From positions 1 to 32,774 of the forward strand of contig NZ_JAFCME010000047.1 of the NCBI RefSeq assembly GCF_018130065.1: a DNA stretch of 32,774 nucleotides, given 5' to 3'. The notes beneath the pieces were generated by a model. It worked only from the letters and a program-made list of their open reading frames with translations. It was not told the origin of the DNA and did not search any database. This document shows positions 25,718 to 32,774 of the stretch, one piece after another. Made by a program: the position numbers and the translations under genes. The DNA is from Bradyrhizobium sp. AUGA SZCCT0158 (GTDB taxonomy: Bacteria > Pseudomonadota > Alphaproteobacteria > Rhizobiales > Xanthobacteraceae). Numbering within the stretch: the stretch's first letter is position 1; the number at the start of each line of letters is the position of its first letter.

Positions 25718-26392
25718 CTACTCGTTGCGCGCCACCGTCGTCAGCTTGTTCAGGTTCTGCAGCAGGATGCGTCCGCGCTGCAGATCCAGAATGCCGTCCT
25801 TGCGCCAGGCCTGGAGTTGACGGTTGACGCTTTCGCGCGCGGCGCCGACGAACACGCCGAGCTGCTCCTGCGAAATATGCACTTCCGATCCGAAATCGGC
25901 GGCCAGCGCCACCAGCCTTCGCGCCAGCCGCACCGGCAGCGGCTGCAGCATGGATTCTTCCATCCGCTCGCTCTGCCAGCGGATGCGCTGGCACAGCAGC
26001 GTGATGATCTTGATGGCGACTTTCGGCTCACGTTCGAGGAAGGCGAGGAAATCCTCACGCCGGAGCACGAACAGTTCCGTCGCCTCGCCGGCGGTGGCGT
26101 CCGCGGTGCGGCTTTGGCCGTCGAGGACGGCGACCTCGCCGAAGAGATCGCCCGAACCCATGAAGTTCAGGGTCAGGCGGCTGCCGTCGGAGGCGCCGGT
26201 CTCGATCCGGATCTGGCCGCGGCGGACCCCGTAAAGGGCGTCGCCGGGGTCCCCCTTCTGGAACAGCATCTCGCCGAGCCCCAGTTGCTGGGTGTGGCAG
26301 AGTCCGGAGATTCGCTGCAGCTCGTCGGCGCCAAGGTCCGCGAACATCGGGTTCATCTTCAAAATGACCGCAAATTCGGCCTGTTTGCTCAT
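25718..26392 (-). CDS. Crp/Fnr family transcriptional regulator
   Basis: A 224-residue regulator with a cyclic-nucleotide-binding domain (about 10-120) and a C-terminal winged helix (about 150-215). The phosphate-binding cassette reads FGEVAVLDGQSRTADATA, with E86, R95 and T96 at the positions E. coli CRP uses for cAMP (Glu, Arg, Ser). The recognition helix ARESVNRQL keeps the RE[ST]VxR pattern of CRP, which reads TGTGA/TCACA. There are no Cys residues for an Fnr iron-sulfur cluster. A near-perfect CRP box lies 68 bases upstream of its start, at 26460-26475, so autoregulation is likely. A nucleotide cyclase is encoded 2.6 kb away. ATG 26392 has GGAAGG upstream. Confidence 0.93.
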   Translation of the reverse strand: MSKQAEFAVILKMNPMFADLGADELQRISGLCHTQQLGLGEMLFQKGDPGDALYGVRRGQIRIETGASDGSRLTLNFMGSGDLFGEVAVLDGQSRTADATAGEATELFVLRREDFLAFLEREPKVAIKIITLLCQRIRWQSERMEESMLQPLPVRLARRLVALAADFGSEVHISQEQLGVFVGAARESVNRQLQAWRKDGILDLQRGRILLQNLNKLTTVARNE

Positions 26393-26459
26393 TGGTTTGC
26401 CTTCCAGTTCGATCCAAAACCGTCCCCAAAGGCCCTAGCAAGATTCACCCCGACCGAAG

Positions 26460-26475
26460 TGTGTCATAAGTCACA
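26460..26475. promoter_or_regulatory. CRP-type binding site between crp-like gene and asmA
   Basis: TGTGTCATAAGTCACA matches TGTGA-N6-TCACA at 9 of 10 positions, with the exact 6-base spacer. It sits in the divergent region, 68 bases before the Crp-like start and 135 before the AsmA start. The adjacent regulator keeps the recognition residues for this sequence, so it is the likely binder. Confidence 0.65.
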
Positions 26476-26609
26476 TAGCATTGCAGCAGCCTTGCAATAA
26501 TTTTGGCTTCTTTGAGCGATGTCCCCTTCCGGGATAAGCTCGCTTGTCCGGCTGTGCCCCATCGGGCGCGGCCGAAACCGATGCCGTTTGCCCGGCCTGG
26601 AAAGTCGAA

Positions 26610-28760
26610 ATGAGAGCATTGAAATTCGCCGGGGCCGCTATCGGCGCCGTGATCGTCATCATCGGGCTGCTGCTCGTGATCGGCATCCCGTCCGGCTTCA
26701 TGACGTCGCAGATCCAGGAACGGGTCCAGCGCGAGACCGGCTACAAGCTCACCATCAACGGCGGAACCAGGGTCGGGCTCTGGCCGTCGCTCAACATCAC
26801 GGTGAACGACGTTGCGCTGCAGGATCCGAAAGATCGCGACATCAACCACCGCCTCACCGCAGCCAGCATCCAGGCCGACGTGACACTGGCGAGCCTGTGG
26901 TCCGGCAAACCGCAAGTCACCGAACTTGTCATCGTTCGTCCGGTGCTGAACCTGCCGCTGCAGCGCGAACGCATCAAGGATATCAATCCGCCGTCGAAGC
27001 CGGCCGCCGCGATCAAGGGCGAAGCCTTTACCATCGAGCATGTCAGCGTCACCGGCGGCACGATCGTGTTTTCCAATCTGCGCGACCGCGTCGAGAACAA
27101 GATCGAGACCATCAACGCCGACATGACGATCGATGCCGGCCGCAAGATCCGGGCGACCGGCAATGCGCGCGCCGGCGAGCACGCGTTGAAATTCGACATC
27201 AAGGCGGTGGCCCCGGCACCGCCGCTCGAACGGCAGAACATCCCGACCGAATTCAAGGTCGACGCGCCCGGCTTCCTGCACGGGCAGCTGTCGGGCAAGG
27301 CGGAAGTCCGGCTCAACGGCCCGGTGGTGATGATCAACGGCCTGACCGGCACGCTCGGCGACGGCGCGTTCAATGGCTGGGCCTCGGTCGATACCGCAAG
27401 CAAGCCGCTGGTGAAGCTCGATCTGGATTTCCAGCGGCTCGATGTCGCGATGGGTCGTGGTGACAGCGGTTCGGCGGCGCAGCCCTGGAGCAATGAGACG
27501 ATCAATCTCAATGGCCTCAATTACGTCGACGCCCAGGCGCGGATCTCCGCGGCAGCGCTCAATGTCGGCGACGCGCGTTTCGCGCCGGCGGCGATCGACG
27601 TCACGCTCAACAGCGGCGTGCTGAAGACGCAAGTTTCCAATCTCGGCGCCTATGACGGCAACACCAATGGCGATCTCACTATCGATGCCTCGACCTCCAA
27701 TCCTTCGTTTGCGCTGCGGGCCGATCTCAACGGCGTGCGCGCGCTGCCGCTGCTGAGGAGTCTGGCCGATTTCGACAAGCTCGACGGCAAGATGCAAACC
27801 AAGATCAGCGTGCGCTCCACCGGCAACAGCCAGCGCGCGATCATGGCGGGCCTGCAAGGCACCGCCTTCGTCGTGTTCCAGGACGGTGCCATCAAGGGCC
27901 TCAACGTCGCCCAGATGATCCGCTCGCTCACCTCGGGCACCTTGTCCGGCTGGCAGGAGGGCAAGGAGCAGTCGACGGATCTGTCGCAGCTTTCGGCGTC
28001 GTTCAAGATCGACAAGGGGCAGGCCGTCACCACCGATCTCAATCTGATCGGTCCGCTGGTGCGGATGACCGGCGTCGGCACCATTGCGCTCGACACCAAG
28101 CAGATCGGGTTCCGCGTCGAACCAAAGCTCGTGATGACCACCGAAGGCCAGGGCCGAACCAATGAGCCGGTCGGGTTTGGTATTCCCGTCATGATCGAGG
28201 GGCCGTGGGGCGCGCCGAAAATCTATCCGGACATGCAGGGCATTCTGGATAATCCCGACGCCGCCTATGCCAAGCTCAAGGAAATGGGCAAGGGCCTGTT
28301 TGGTCCCAATGGCGGCGGCCTCGGCTCCGCCCTCGGCGGCCTGCTCGGCGGACAACAGGGTGTCCCGGGTGGACAACCGGGCGGACCGGGTGGCCAGCAA
28401 GGCAGCGGGCTTGAGGGGATTTTGGGTGGACTGCTCGGCGGCGGCCAGCCGGGGGGACAGGGTGGCCAGGGCAGCGGCAGGCCTAACGATCCGCTCGGCG
28501 GCCAGCTGGGCGAGGCCATCGGCAATCTGCTGCAGCAAGGTCTGAATAGCGGTCAAGGCGGTCAGGGCAGACCCGCTCAAGGGAGTGCCGGCCAAGCCGC
28601 GCCGCGGCCGAACAGCCCGCGCAGCATTCCGATTCCGGGCCAACAGCCCGCTGATGCCGAGCCGGCGGCGCCCGCCGCCCCGACGGCGCAGAATGATGGC
28701 GCTCCGCAAACGGACAGCCAGCCGATGAACGACGTTTTGCGGCAGCTGTTTAATCGGTGA
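26610..28760 (+). CDS. AsmA family protein
   Basis: A 716-residue inner-membrane-anchored periplasmic protein. AsmA-type proteins are related to the repeating-beta-groove lipid-transfer group and affect outer-membrane assembly or lipid trafficking. There is one membrane helix at about 8-28, then the characteristic AsmA N-terminus (ERVQRETGYKLTINGGTRVGLWPSLNITVNDVALQDP) and the C-terminal AsmA region (QRAIMAGLQGTAFVVFQDGAIKGLNVAQMIRSL; GVGTIALDTKQIGFRVEPKLV). The last 150 residues are a Gly/Gln/Pro-rich tail with a GGLLGG/GGQ pattern, then Ala/Pro, ending in an ordered-looking VLRQLFNR. ATG 26610 follows GGAAAG and opens on the membrane helix; an earlier ATG at 26544 is less likely. A Crp-type box lies upstream. 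Confidence 0.9.
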   Translation: MRALKFAGAAIGAVIVIIGLLLVIGIPSGFMTSQIQERVQRETGYKLTINGGTRVGLWPSLNITVNDVALQDPKDRDINHRLTAASIQADVTLASLWSGKPQVTELVIVRPVLNLPLQRERIKDINPPSKPAAAIKGEAFTIEHVSVTGGTIVFSNLRDRVENKIETINADMTIDAGRKIRATGNARAGEHALKFDIKAVAPAPPLERQNIPTEFKVDAPGFLHGQLSGKAEVRLNGPVVMINGLTGTLGDGAFNGWASVDTASKPLVKLDLDFQRLDVAMGRGDSGSAAQPWSNETINLNGLNYVDAQARISAAALNVGDARFAPAAIDVTLNSGVLKTQVSNLGAYDGNTNGDLTIDASTSNPSFALRADLNGVRALPLLRSLADFDKLDGKMQTKISVRSTGNSQRAIMAGLQGTAFVVFQDGAIKGLNVAQMIRSLTSGTLSGWQEGKEQSTDLSQLSASFKIDKGQAVTTDLNLIGPLVRMTGVGTIALDTKQIGFRVEPKLVMTTEGQGRTNEPVGFGIPVMIEGPWGAPKIYPDMQGILDNPDAAYAKLKEMGKGLFGPNGGGLGSALGGLLGGQQGVPGGQPGGPGGQQGSGLEGILGGLLGGGQPGGQGGQGSGRPNDPLGGQLGEAIGNLLQQGLNSGQGGQGRPAQGSAGQAAPRPNSPRSIPIPGQQPADAEPAAPAAPTAQNDGAPQTDSQPMNDVLRQLFNR

Positions 28761-28766
28761 GTTGTC

Positions 28767-28817
28767 CGTCATGGCCGGGCATAGCCGTCCGAAGGACGGC
28801 TATGCCCGGCCATGACG
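28767..28817 (+). terminator. Perfect 51-base palindromic repeat acting as terminator
   Basis: A 24-bp perfect stem around a 3-base loop: CGTCATGGCCGGGCATAGCC... and its exact complement, loop GAA (28791-28793). It starts 6 bases after the asmA stop. GCCGGGCATAGCC is a known type of short intergenic repeat in bradyrhizobia by my recollection. There is no T tract, so it may act as an mRNA-stabilising end as much as a terminator. Confidence 0.8.
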
Positions 28818-28990
28818 AGAATCCCGGTTATCCGCCTACAATCGCGGCTAACCATGTGTGGGATAGGCCACCTGCTCGGCCCCCAAATCGTGCTAAATAT
28901 GTCCAGCCGCGGCGGCACCCGGCTGGGGATTGCTGCCACCGACACACCGATGCGCGCACACCACGCGTGACGCGCATGAGGGTTACGGAT

Positions 28991-31432
28991 GTGAACGCCG
29001 CCAAGGATAGGGTCTGGTTCCTGCGTGAGGGCCTGTTCGCGAAATACGTCGTCGCGCTGGTCGGCCTTGTCGTGTTCGTGCTCGCCGTCAACGGCGCGAT
29101 GGAAATCTGGATCAGCTATCGCGGCATCAAGTCTTCGCTGACCGACGGCATGTCGGAGAAGGCGGAAGCCACCGCCAAGCGCATCCAGCAATCGATGTCG
29201 GACCTCGAACGGCAGATCAACTGGGTGACGCGGACCTCTTCCTACAAGATCGAGGACCGCCGCGCCGACTATGCGCAATTGCTCACCCAGGTGCCCTATG
29301 TGAGCCAGCTGACGCTGCTCTCAGCCCAGGGCCGCGAGCAGCTCCGCCTGACGCGCCAGACGGTCCATTACGGCAGCAACGCCGATTTCTCCCGCGACCT
29401 GCGCTTCACCGAGTCCGCCGCGCGCGGCACCAGCTTTGCGACGCCCTATTTCCGCGACGGGCGGCCGTTCACGTCGATCTCGCTGCCGCATTCGGATTCC
29501 CAGGTCACCGTCGCGGAAATCAATCTTGGCTTCCTGCAGGATTTCTTCGGCGATACCGAGGTCGGCAGGACAGGCTTTGCCTATATCGTCGACAGCAAGG
29601 GCCAGGTGCTGGCGAGTTCGTCGAAGGGCCCCGAAATCGGCAAGGACGTCTCAAGCCTGCCGCAGGTTGCCGCCATCAAGGGCTCGCTGCTGTCGGAGGG
29701 CACGGACATTGCCGGCAACGACGTGCTGACGACGGTGAGCGCGGTGCCGCGGATCGGCTGGTTCGTGTTCTTCGAGCAGCCGACGGCGCAGGCGCTGACG
29801 CCGATCCGCGAGCAACTGTTGCGCATCGCGCTTCTGATCGCGATGGGCCTCGTCACCGCGATCATCGCCGGCACCGTGATGGCGCGGCGGATGCTGGTGC
29901 CGATCAACGCGCTGCGCGCCGGCGCGCATCGGCTCGGCGGCGGCGATTTCAGCCACCGCATCGAGGTGAAGACCTCCGACGAGCTGGAAGAGCTTGCCGA
30001 CCAGTTCAACGGCATGGCGAGCCAGCTGGCGGAAACCTATTCCGGCCTCGAGGCCAAGGTGAAGGAGCGGACGCGGGATCTGGCGCAGTCGATCAACGAG
30101 CTGAAAGTGCTCGAAGAGGTCGGCCGCGCGGTGTCGTCGTCGCTCGACCTCAACGCCGTGCTGCCGACGGTCGCCGCCCGCGCGCTCGAAATCACCCATG
30201 CCGACGCGGTCCTGATCTACGGCTATGACGTCACGAACCGCCAATTCAACCTCACCGAATCGATCGGCATCGACAAGGCGGCCGAAGGCAAGCACCTGGC
30301 GATCGAGGCCGACAACTCGCCGCTCGGCGAAGCCGCCGCGCGGGGCGAGCCGATCGCGATCCCTGATCTGGACGCGACGGCGGATCATCCGCTGCGCGAC
30401 GTCGTGGTCGAGGCTGGCTTCCATTCGGTGCTGGTGGTGCCGCTGGTCGACCAGCAGGGCATTTTGGGATCGCTGGTGGTGCTGCGTCAGAACGCCGGCG
30501 AATTTTCCGACAACCTCATCGGCCTGATGAAGACCTTTGCGCACCAGAGCGTGCTCGCGATGCGCAACGCGCGGCTGTTCTCGGAAGTCGACCACAAGAG
30601 CCGCGAGCTGGAGATGGCGAACGCCACGGTGCGCGAGCAGGCCGACAAGCTGCTGGAGCAGACCGACCAGCTCAAGGACTGGAACAGGTCGCTGGAGGAG
30701 CGGGTCGAGACCCAGCTCGGCGAGATCGAACGCATCCGCCGCCTCGAACGTTTCCTGGCGCCGCAGGTGGCGCAGCTGATCGCCTCCGGCGACGGACATG
30801 AAGGCCTGCTCGACAGCCACCGCCGCGAAGTCACCGTCGTGTTCTGCGACATGCGCGGCTTTACCTCGTTCACCGAGACCACCGAGCCGGAAGAGGCGAT
30901 GAACGTGCTGCGCGAGTATCACGCCGCGCTCGGCGCGCTGATTTTCAAGTACGAAGGCACGCTCGACCGCTATGCCGGCGACGGCGTGATGATCCTGTTC
31001 AACGCGCCGATCCAGTTCGAGGACCACGTCAAGCGCGCGGTGAAGATGAGCGTGGAGATGCGCGACACGGTGGGCGCGCTGACCGAGAAGTGGCGCAACC
31101 GCGGCCACAATCTCGGCTTCGGAATCGGCATTGCGCTCGGCTACGCCACGCTCGGCCAGATCGGCTTCGAGCAGCGGCTGGAATATGCCGCGATCGGCAG
31201 CGTCACCAACCTCGCCTCGCGCCTGTGCGACGAGGCCAAGGCCAACCAGATCGTGGTAAGCAGGCGCGTCTACGGCATGGTCGAGCAATGGGTCGAGGGC
31301 CACCCGATCGACGATCTCAATTTGAAGGGTTTTAACCATCCGATTCTGGCGGCCGAGATTACGAGCTGGCGGGAAGAGGTGGATAATGTGGTGGATGCGG
31401 CGTCGGCGGCGCGAAGGCAGAAGAAGTCGTAG
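28991..31432 (+). CDS. Membrane sensor class III adenylate/guanylate cyclase
   Basis: An 813-residue signalling enzyme. Order: membrane helix about 16-38; periplasmic sensor of about 240 residues (Cache-like: FATPYFRDGRPFTSIS, GFAYIVDSKGQVLASS); second membrane helix about 276-300; HAMP about 300-350; GAF about 372-527; coiled coil; cyclase domain about 610-790. Metal-binding D620 (VVFCDMRGF) and D664 (YAGDGVMILF), and the transition-state Asn/Arg (TNLASR), are present. The two purine-specifying positions are unusual: R660 where adenylate cyclases have Lys (DRYAGD), and A733 where they have Asp or Thr (YAAIGS). The nucleotide made is therefore uncertain. GTG 28991 is chosen for its GAGGG ribosome site; ATG 28976 is an alternative. 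It may feed the Crp-like regulator encoded nearby. Confidence 0.92.
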   Translation: MNAAKDRVWFLREGLFAKYVVALVGLVVFVLAVNGAMEIWISYRGIKSSLTDGMSEKAEATAKRIQQSMSDLERQINWVTRTSSYKIEDRRADYAQLLTQVPYVSQLTLLSAQGREQLRLTRQTVHYGSNADFSRDLRFTESAARGTSFATPYFRDGRPFTSISLPHSDSQVTVAEINLGFLQDFFGDTEVGRTGFAYIVDSKGQVLASSSKGPEIGKDVSSLPQVAAIKGSLLSEGTDIAGNDVLTTVSAVPRIGWFVFFEQPTAQALTPIREQLLRIALLIAMGLVTAIIAGTVMARRMLVPINALRAGAHRLGGGDFSHRIEVKTSDELEELADQFNGMASQLAETYSGLEAKVKERTRDLAQSINELKVLEEVGRAVSSSLDLNAVLPTVAARALEITHADAVLIYGYDVTNRQFNLTESIGIDKAAEGKHLAIEADNSPLGEAAARGEPIAIPDLDATADHPLRDVVVEAGFHSVLVVPLVDQQGILGSLVVLRQNAGEFSDNLIGLMKTFAHQSVLAMRNARLFSEVDHKSRELEMANATVREQADKLLEQTDQLKDWNRSLEERVETQLGEIERIRRLERFLAPQVAQLIASGDGHEGLLDSHRREVTVVFCDMRGFTSFTETTEPEEAMNVLREYHAALGALIFKYEGTLDRYAGDGVMILFNAPIQFEDHVKRAVKMSVEMRDTVGALTEKWRNRGHNLGFGIGIALGYATLGQIGFEQRLEYAAIGSVTNLASRLCDEAKANQIVVSRRVYGMVEQWVEGHPIDDLNLKGFNHPILAAEITSWREEVDNVVDAASAARRQKKS

Positions 31433-31437
31433 TTGCC

Positions 31438-31585
31438 GTCGTCCCGGACAAGCGAAGCGCGATCCGGGATCCATACCGCGTGATGCTCACTTTGCGGAAG
31501 GTATCTAACGCCAGCGTTCTTGCCGATGGGCCGCGGCGTATGGGTCCCGGCCCCCGTGCGCAATCGCGCACTAGGCCGGGACGAT
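31438..31585. repeat. Third inverted pair of palindromic modules
   Basis: A diverged module (31438-31480: GTCGTCCCGGAC ... GATCCGGGATCCATACCGCG, with loop AAGCGAAGCGC) faces a standard one (31530-31585). The latter's loop contains GTGCGCAATCGCGCAC (31556-31571), the 16-bp inner palindrome of the copy at 323-338 with one base changed. The pair starts 5 bases after the cyclase stop and would end its transcript. The remaining gap to 31747 holds no credible gene. Confidence 0.75.
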
Positions 31586-31747
31586 GAACGCCAGCCGCAG
31601 CCCAACCGGCAAATCGTCGCAGCACCCAAAAACAGCATCGTTCACCCGCATCGTATAGAACCCGTTGCCCGCCGGATGCGACAAACGGCGGTCAGTTCGC
31701 ATTCGAGGTCGCGGCCTGGACAGTCCCCAAACACCAGGAGCTTCCCG

Positions 31748-32014
31748 ATGCTTTCCCGCACCGCCTATGTATCCGTCATCACCCTTGCCGCCGCCGCAGC
31801 CAGCCTTGCCACCGCCTCGGTCGCGCAGGCCGGGATGATCGGCAACTCCAACTTCGCCGGCTCGAAAACCGTGATCAACCGCCCGATGCCGACGCCGCCC
31901 CGCGTTCAGCCGACGCGGCCGATGATCAATTCGAATCTCAAGCTGCATTGCCACAAGTACGTCGATCGGACCACCAATCCGGGCCACCCCGTGATGGCGA
32001 CCACCTGCCACTAA
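31748..32014 (+). CDS. Small secreted protein of unknown function
   Basis: An 88-residue product with a clear signal peptide (MLSRTAYVSVITLAAAAASL, cleavage likely after AQA near residue 28). The mature part is short, Pro/Asn-rich (NRPMPTPPRVQPTRPMINSN) and ends with LHCHKYVDRTTNPGHPVMATTCH, which holds two Cys that may form a disulfide and several His that might bind metal. AGGAG lies 7 bases before ATG 31748, which fixes the start. I do not recognise a family. It converges with another small exported protein at 32084-32314, with a hairpin between them. Confidence 0.75.
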   Translation: MLSRTAYVSVITLAAAAASLATASVAQAGMIGNSNFAGSKTVINRPMPTPPRVQPTRPMINSNLKLHCHKYVDRTTNPGHPVMATTCH

Positions 32015-32025
32015 ATGATTCAGGA

Positions 32026-32066
32026 CGACGAACGACATGGAACCATCAGGCGCCATGTCGTCGTCG
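32026..32066. terminator. Bidirectional hairpin between two small genes
   Basis: CGACGAACGACATGG (32026-32040) pairs with CCATGTCGTCGTCG (32053-32066), 14 base pairs with one bulged A and a 12-base loop. It lies 11 bases after the plus-strand gene and 17 past the stop of the minus-strand gene, so it can serve both. Confidence 0.65.
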
Positions 32067-32083
32067 GCCCGTCGTGACGAAGA

Positions 32084-32314
32084 TCAAAAATTGCACTTCG
32101 CCGCGTTGACGACCTTGATGCCGCCGGTCTTGGGATCGAACTTGGCCTGCTTGCCGACGACGCAACCCTTGCCGTCGAGCTTGCCGTCATCGAACAGTTT
32201 CTTGCCGTTCGAATCGTAGATCGCCATGCGGTGCTTGCCCCTTGCGTATGCGCCCGAGGAAGCGGTGAGCGCGACGGCAACGGCGGCGGTGAGGATGAGA
32301 GCTGAGCGGAACAT
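32084..32314 (-). CDS. Small secreted protein of unknown function
   Basis: A 76-residue product. ATG 32314 opens a signal peptide (MFRSALILTAAVAVALTASS, cleavage near AYA, residue 24-25) and has AAAGG 9 bases upstream; the frame's earlier start at 32347 adds 11 unrelated residues. The mature part is about 50 residues, Lys/Gly-rich and basic (GKHRMAIYDSNGKKLFDDGKLDGKGCVVGKQ), with two Cys (GCVVG and AAKCNF) that could pair in the periplasm. No known family is recognised. It is the last gene before a repeat-rich non-coding end. Confidence 0.75.
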   Translation of the reverse strand: MFRSALILTAAVAVALTASSGAYARGKHRMAIYDSNGKKLFDDGKLDGKGCVVGKQAKFDPKTGGIKVVNAAKCNF

Positions 32315-32465
32315 TGCTGTAGACCTTTCGTGTTGAAATCTCCCCATCGGAGACAGTGCAAACGTAAGGTTTTCTGTCGTTCCGCACTGTGCGTGGCGTC
32401 ACATCGGGTGTGTGTCGTCGGCAAGTGCGGACTCGGTTTTCCAGTATCCGCCTCGCTCCCTCATC

Positions 32466-32525
32466 GTCGTCCCGGCCTTGAGCTCAGATGCGCAATTGCG
32501 CATCTGTGGTCAAGGCCGGGACGAC
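32466..32525. repeat. Palindromic module with nested palindrome (cruciform-like)
   Basis: The outer 16-bp stem, GTCGTCCCGGCCTTGA (32466-32481) with its exact complement (32510-32525), is the same module family as at 411-448 and 7933-7970. In its loop is a perfect 22-bp palindrome (32485-32506) with core GATGCGCAATTGCGCATC. Both strands could extrude a two-level hairpin. It stands alone in non-coding DNA. Confidence 0.85.
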
Positions 32526-32634
32526 AGCTGTGTTTGTTGTTGCGCAATCGTCCAAATCCAAACGCGGCTTCGCATTCTCGCGACGCATAGCGCCCGAGCT
32601 TTGCCAGAAACTTCCTTACCCTCGAAAACAGAGG

Positions 32635-32774
32635 GCGCAGGGAAGACCGGGTGCGCGCTGCACCCGCGGTCTCGTGTGCGATATGCACAAAACAAAGTGC
32701 ACACGAGCATACAGGGCAGCGGAGAACACCCGGCCTTCCCTGCGCAATGGCTTTACGGCTTATGCCGTGATCTC
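32635..32774. repeat. Partial copy of a long dispersed repeat (5' half)
   Basis: Nested inverted arms are visible: GCGCAGGGAAGACCGGGTG (32635-32653) with CACCCGGCCTTCCCTGCGC (32727-32745; 18 of 19 pair), and inside them CTCGTGTGC (32671-32679) with GCACACGAG (32699-32707). A small hairpin, ACGGCTTATGCCGT, follows at 32755-32768. I recognise this from memory as the beginning of a long Bradyrhizobium intergenic repeat whose later part resembles the window's first 250 bases. The element runs off the window end. I see no gene between 32348 and 32774. Confidence 0.6.

Noticed and set aside
26445..28772. Long minus-strand open frame (775 codons) opposite asmA
   Set aside because: Low-complexity, Arg/Asp/Gly-rich and without recognisable domains; AsmA motifs are on the plus strand.
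29651..31474. Minus-strand open frame (607 codons) opposite the cyclase
   Set aside because: Mirror frame of a clear class III cyclase gene.

Overview
The window looks like chromosomal DNA of a Bradyrhizobium-type alphaproteobacterium (order Hyphomicrobiales). The basis is GC-rich coding DNA with strong third-position GC, many long antisense shadow frames, protein families typical of that group, and several families of short palindromic intergenic repeats that I recognise from Bradyrhizobium genomes. The genus call is inference. I found no rRNA, tRNA, CRISPR array, transposase or phage gene.

Layout. 1-450: part of a long dispersed repeat, then a pair of palindromic modules. 469-2574 (-): chemoreceptor. 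2929-6652 (+): a coxS-coxL-coxM molybdenum hydroxylase operon of the form II type. 6812-7924 (+): alpha-methylacyl-CoA racemase-like enzyme. 8100-9215 (-) and 9340-9816 (+): 4-hydroxyphenylpyruvate dioxygenase and a divergent Lrp/AsnC regulator. 9915-10226 (+): small Cys-rich DUF1272 protein. 10363-16079 (-): a five-gene operon transcribed as FAD hydroxylase, DUF2783 small protein, MBL-fold protein, homogentisate dioxygenase and fumarylacetoacetase, with a divergent MarR gene at 16187-16774. 16913-18094 (-): lactonase-like MBL enzyme followed by a RidA protein. 18524-20880 (+): a secreted caspase-fold/TPR protein lacking its catalytic dyad, then an OmpA-domain protein. 21037-25134 (+): RND efflux adaptor and pump. 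25166-25674 (-): a damaged ParE/antitoxin pair. 25718-26392 (-): Crp/Fnr regulator. 26610-28760 (+): AsmA-family protein. 28991-31432 (+): membrane-bound class III nucleotide cyclase. 31748-32314: two convergent small secreted proteins. 32348-32774: repeats.

How it works together. The central theme is homogentisate catabolism. HPPD makes homogentisate from tyrosine-derived 4-hydroxyphenylpyruvate. The MarR-flanked operon may make it by a second route: an FAD hydroxylase translationally coupled to a tiny partner, resembling the MhaA/MhaB 3-hydroxyphenylacetate 6-hydroxylase of Pseudomonas putida. HmgA and FAH then open and cleave the ring product. An imperfect palindrome between the FAD gene and marR is a good operator candidate. 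A second theme is cyclic-nucleotide signalling: a Crp-like protein with a near-consensus CRP box upstream of its own gene, and a cyclase nearby whose purine-specifying residues are unusual.

Main points for a second look: (1) one base at 25449 that appears to have removed both the antitoxin stop and the toxin start; (2) the pseudo-caspase; (3) the mha-like operon and its operator; (4) a small palindrome nested in the loops of two unrelated larger repeat families; (5) an MBL protein whose metal motif is HxHxVR; (6) both window ends lying in what look like opposite halves of one long repeat.
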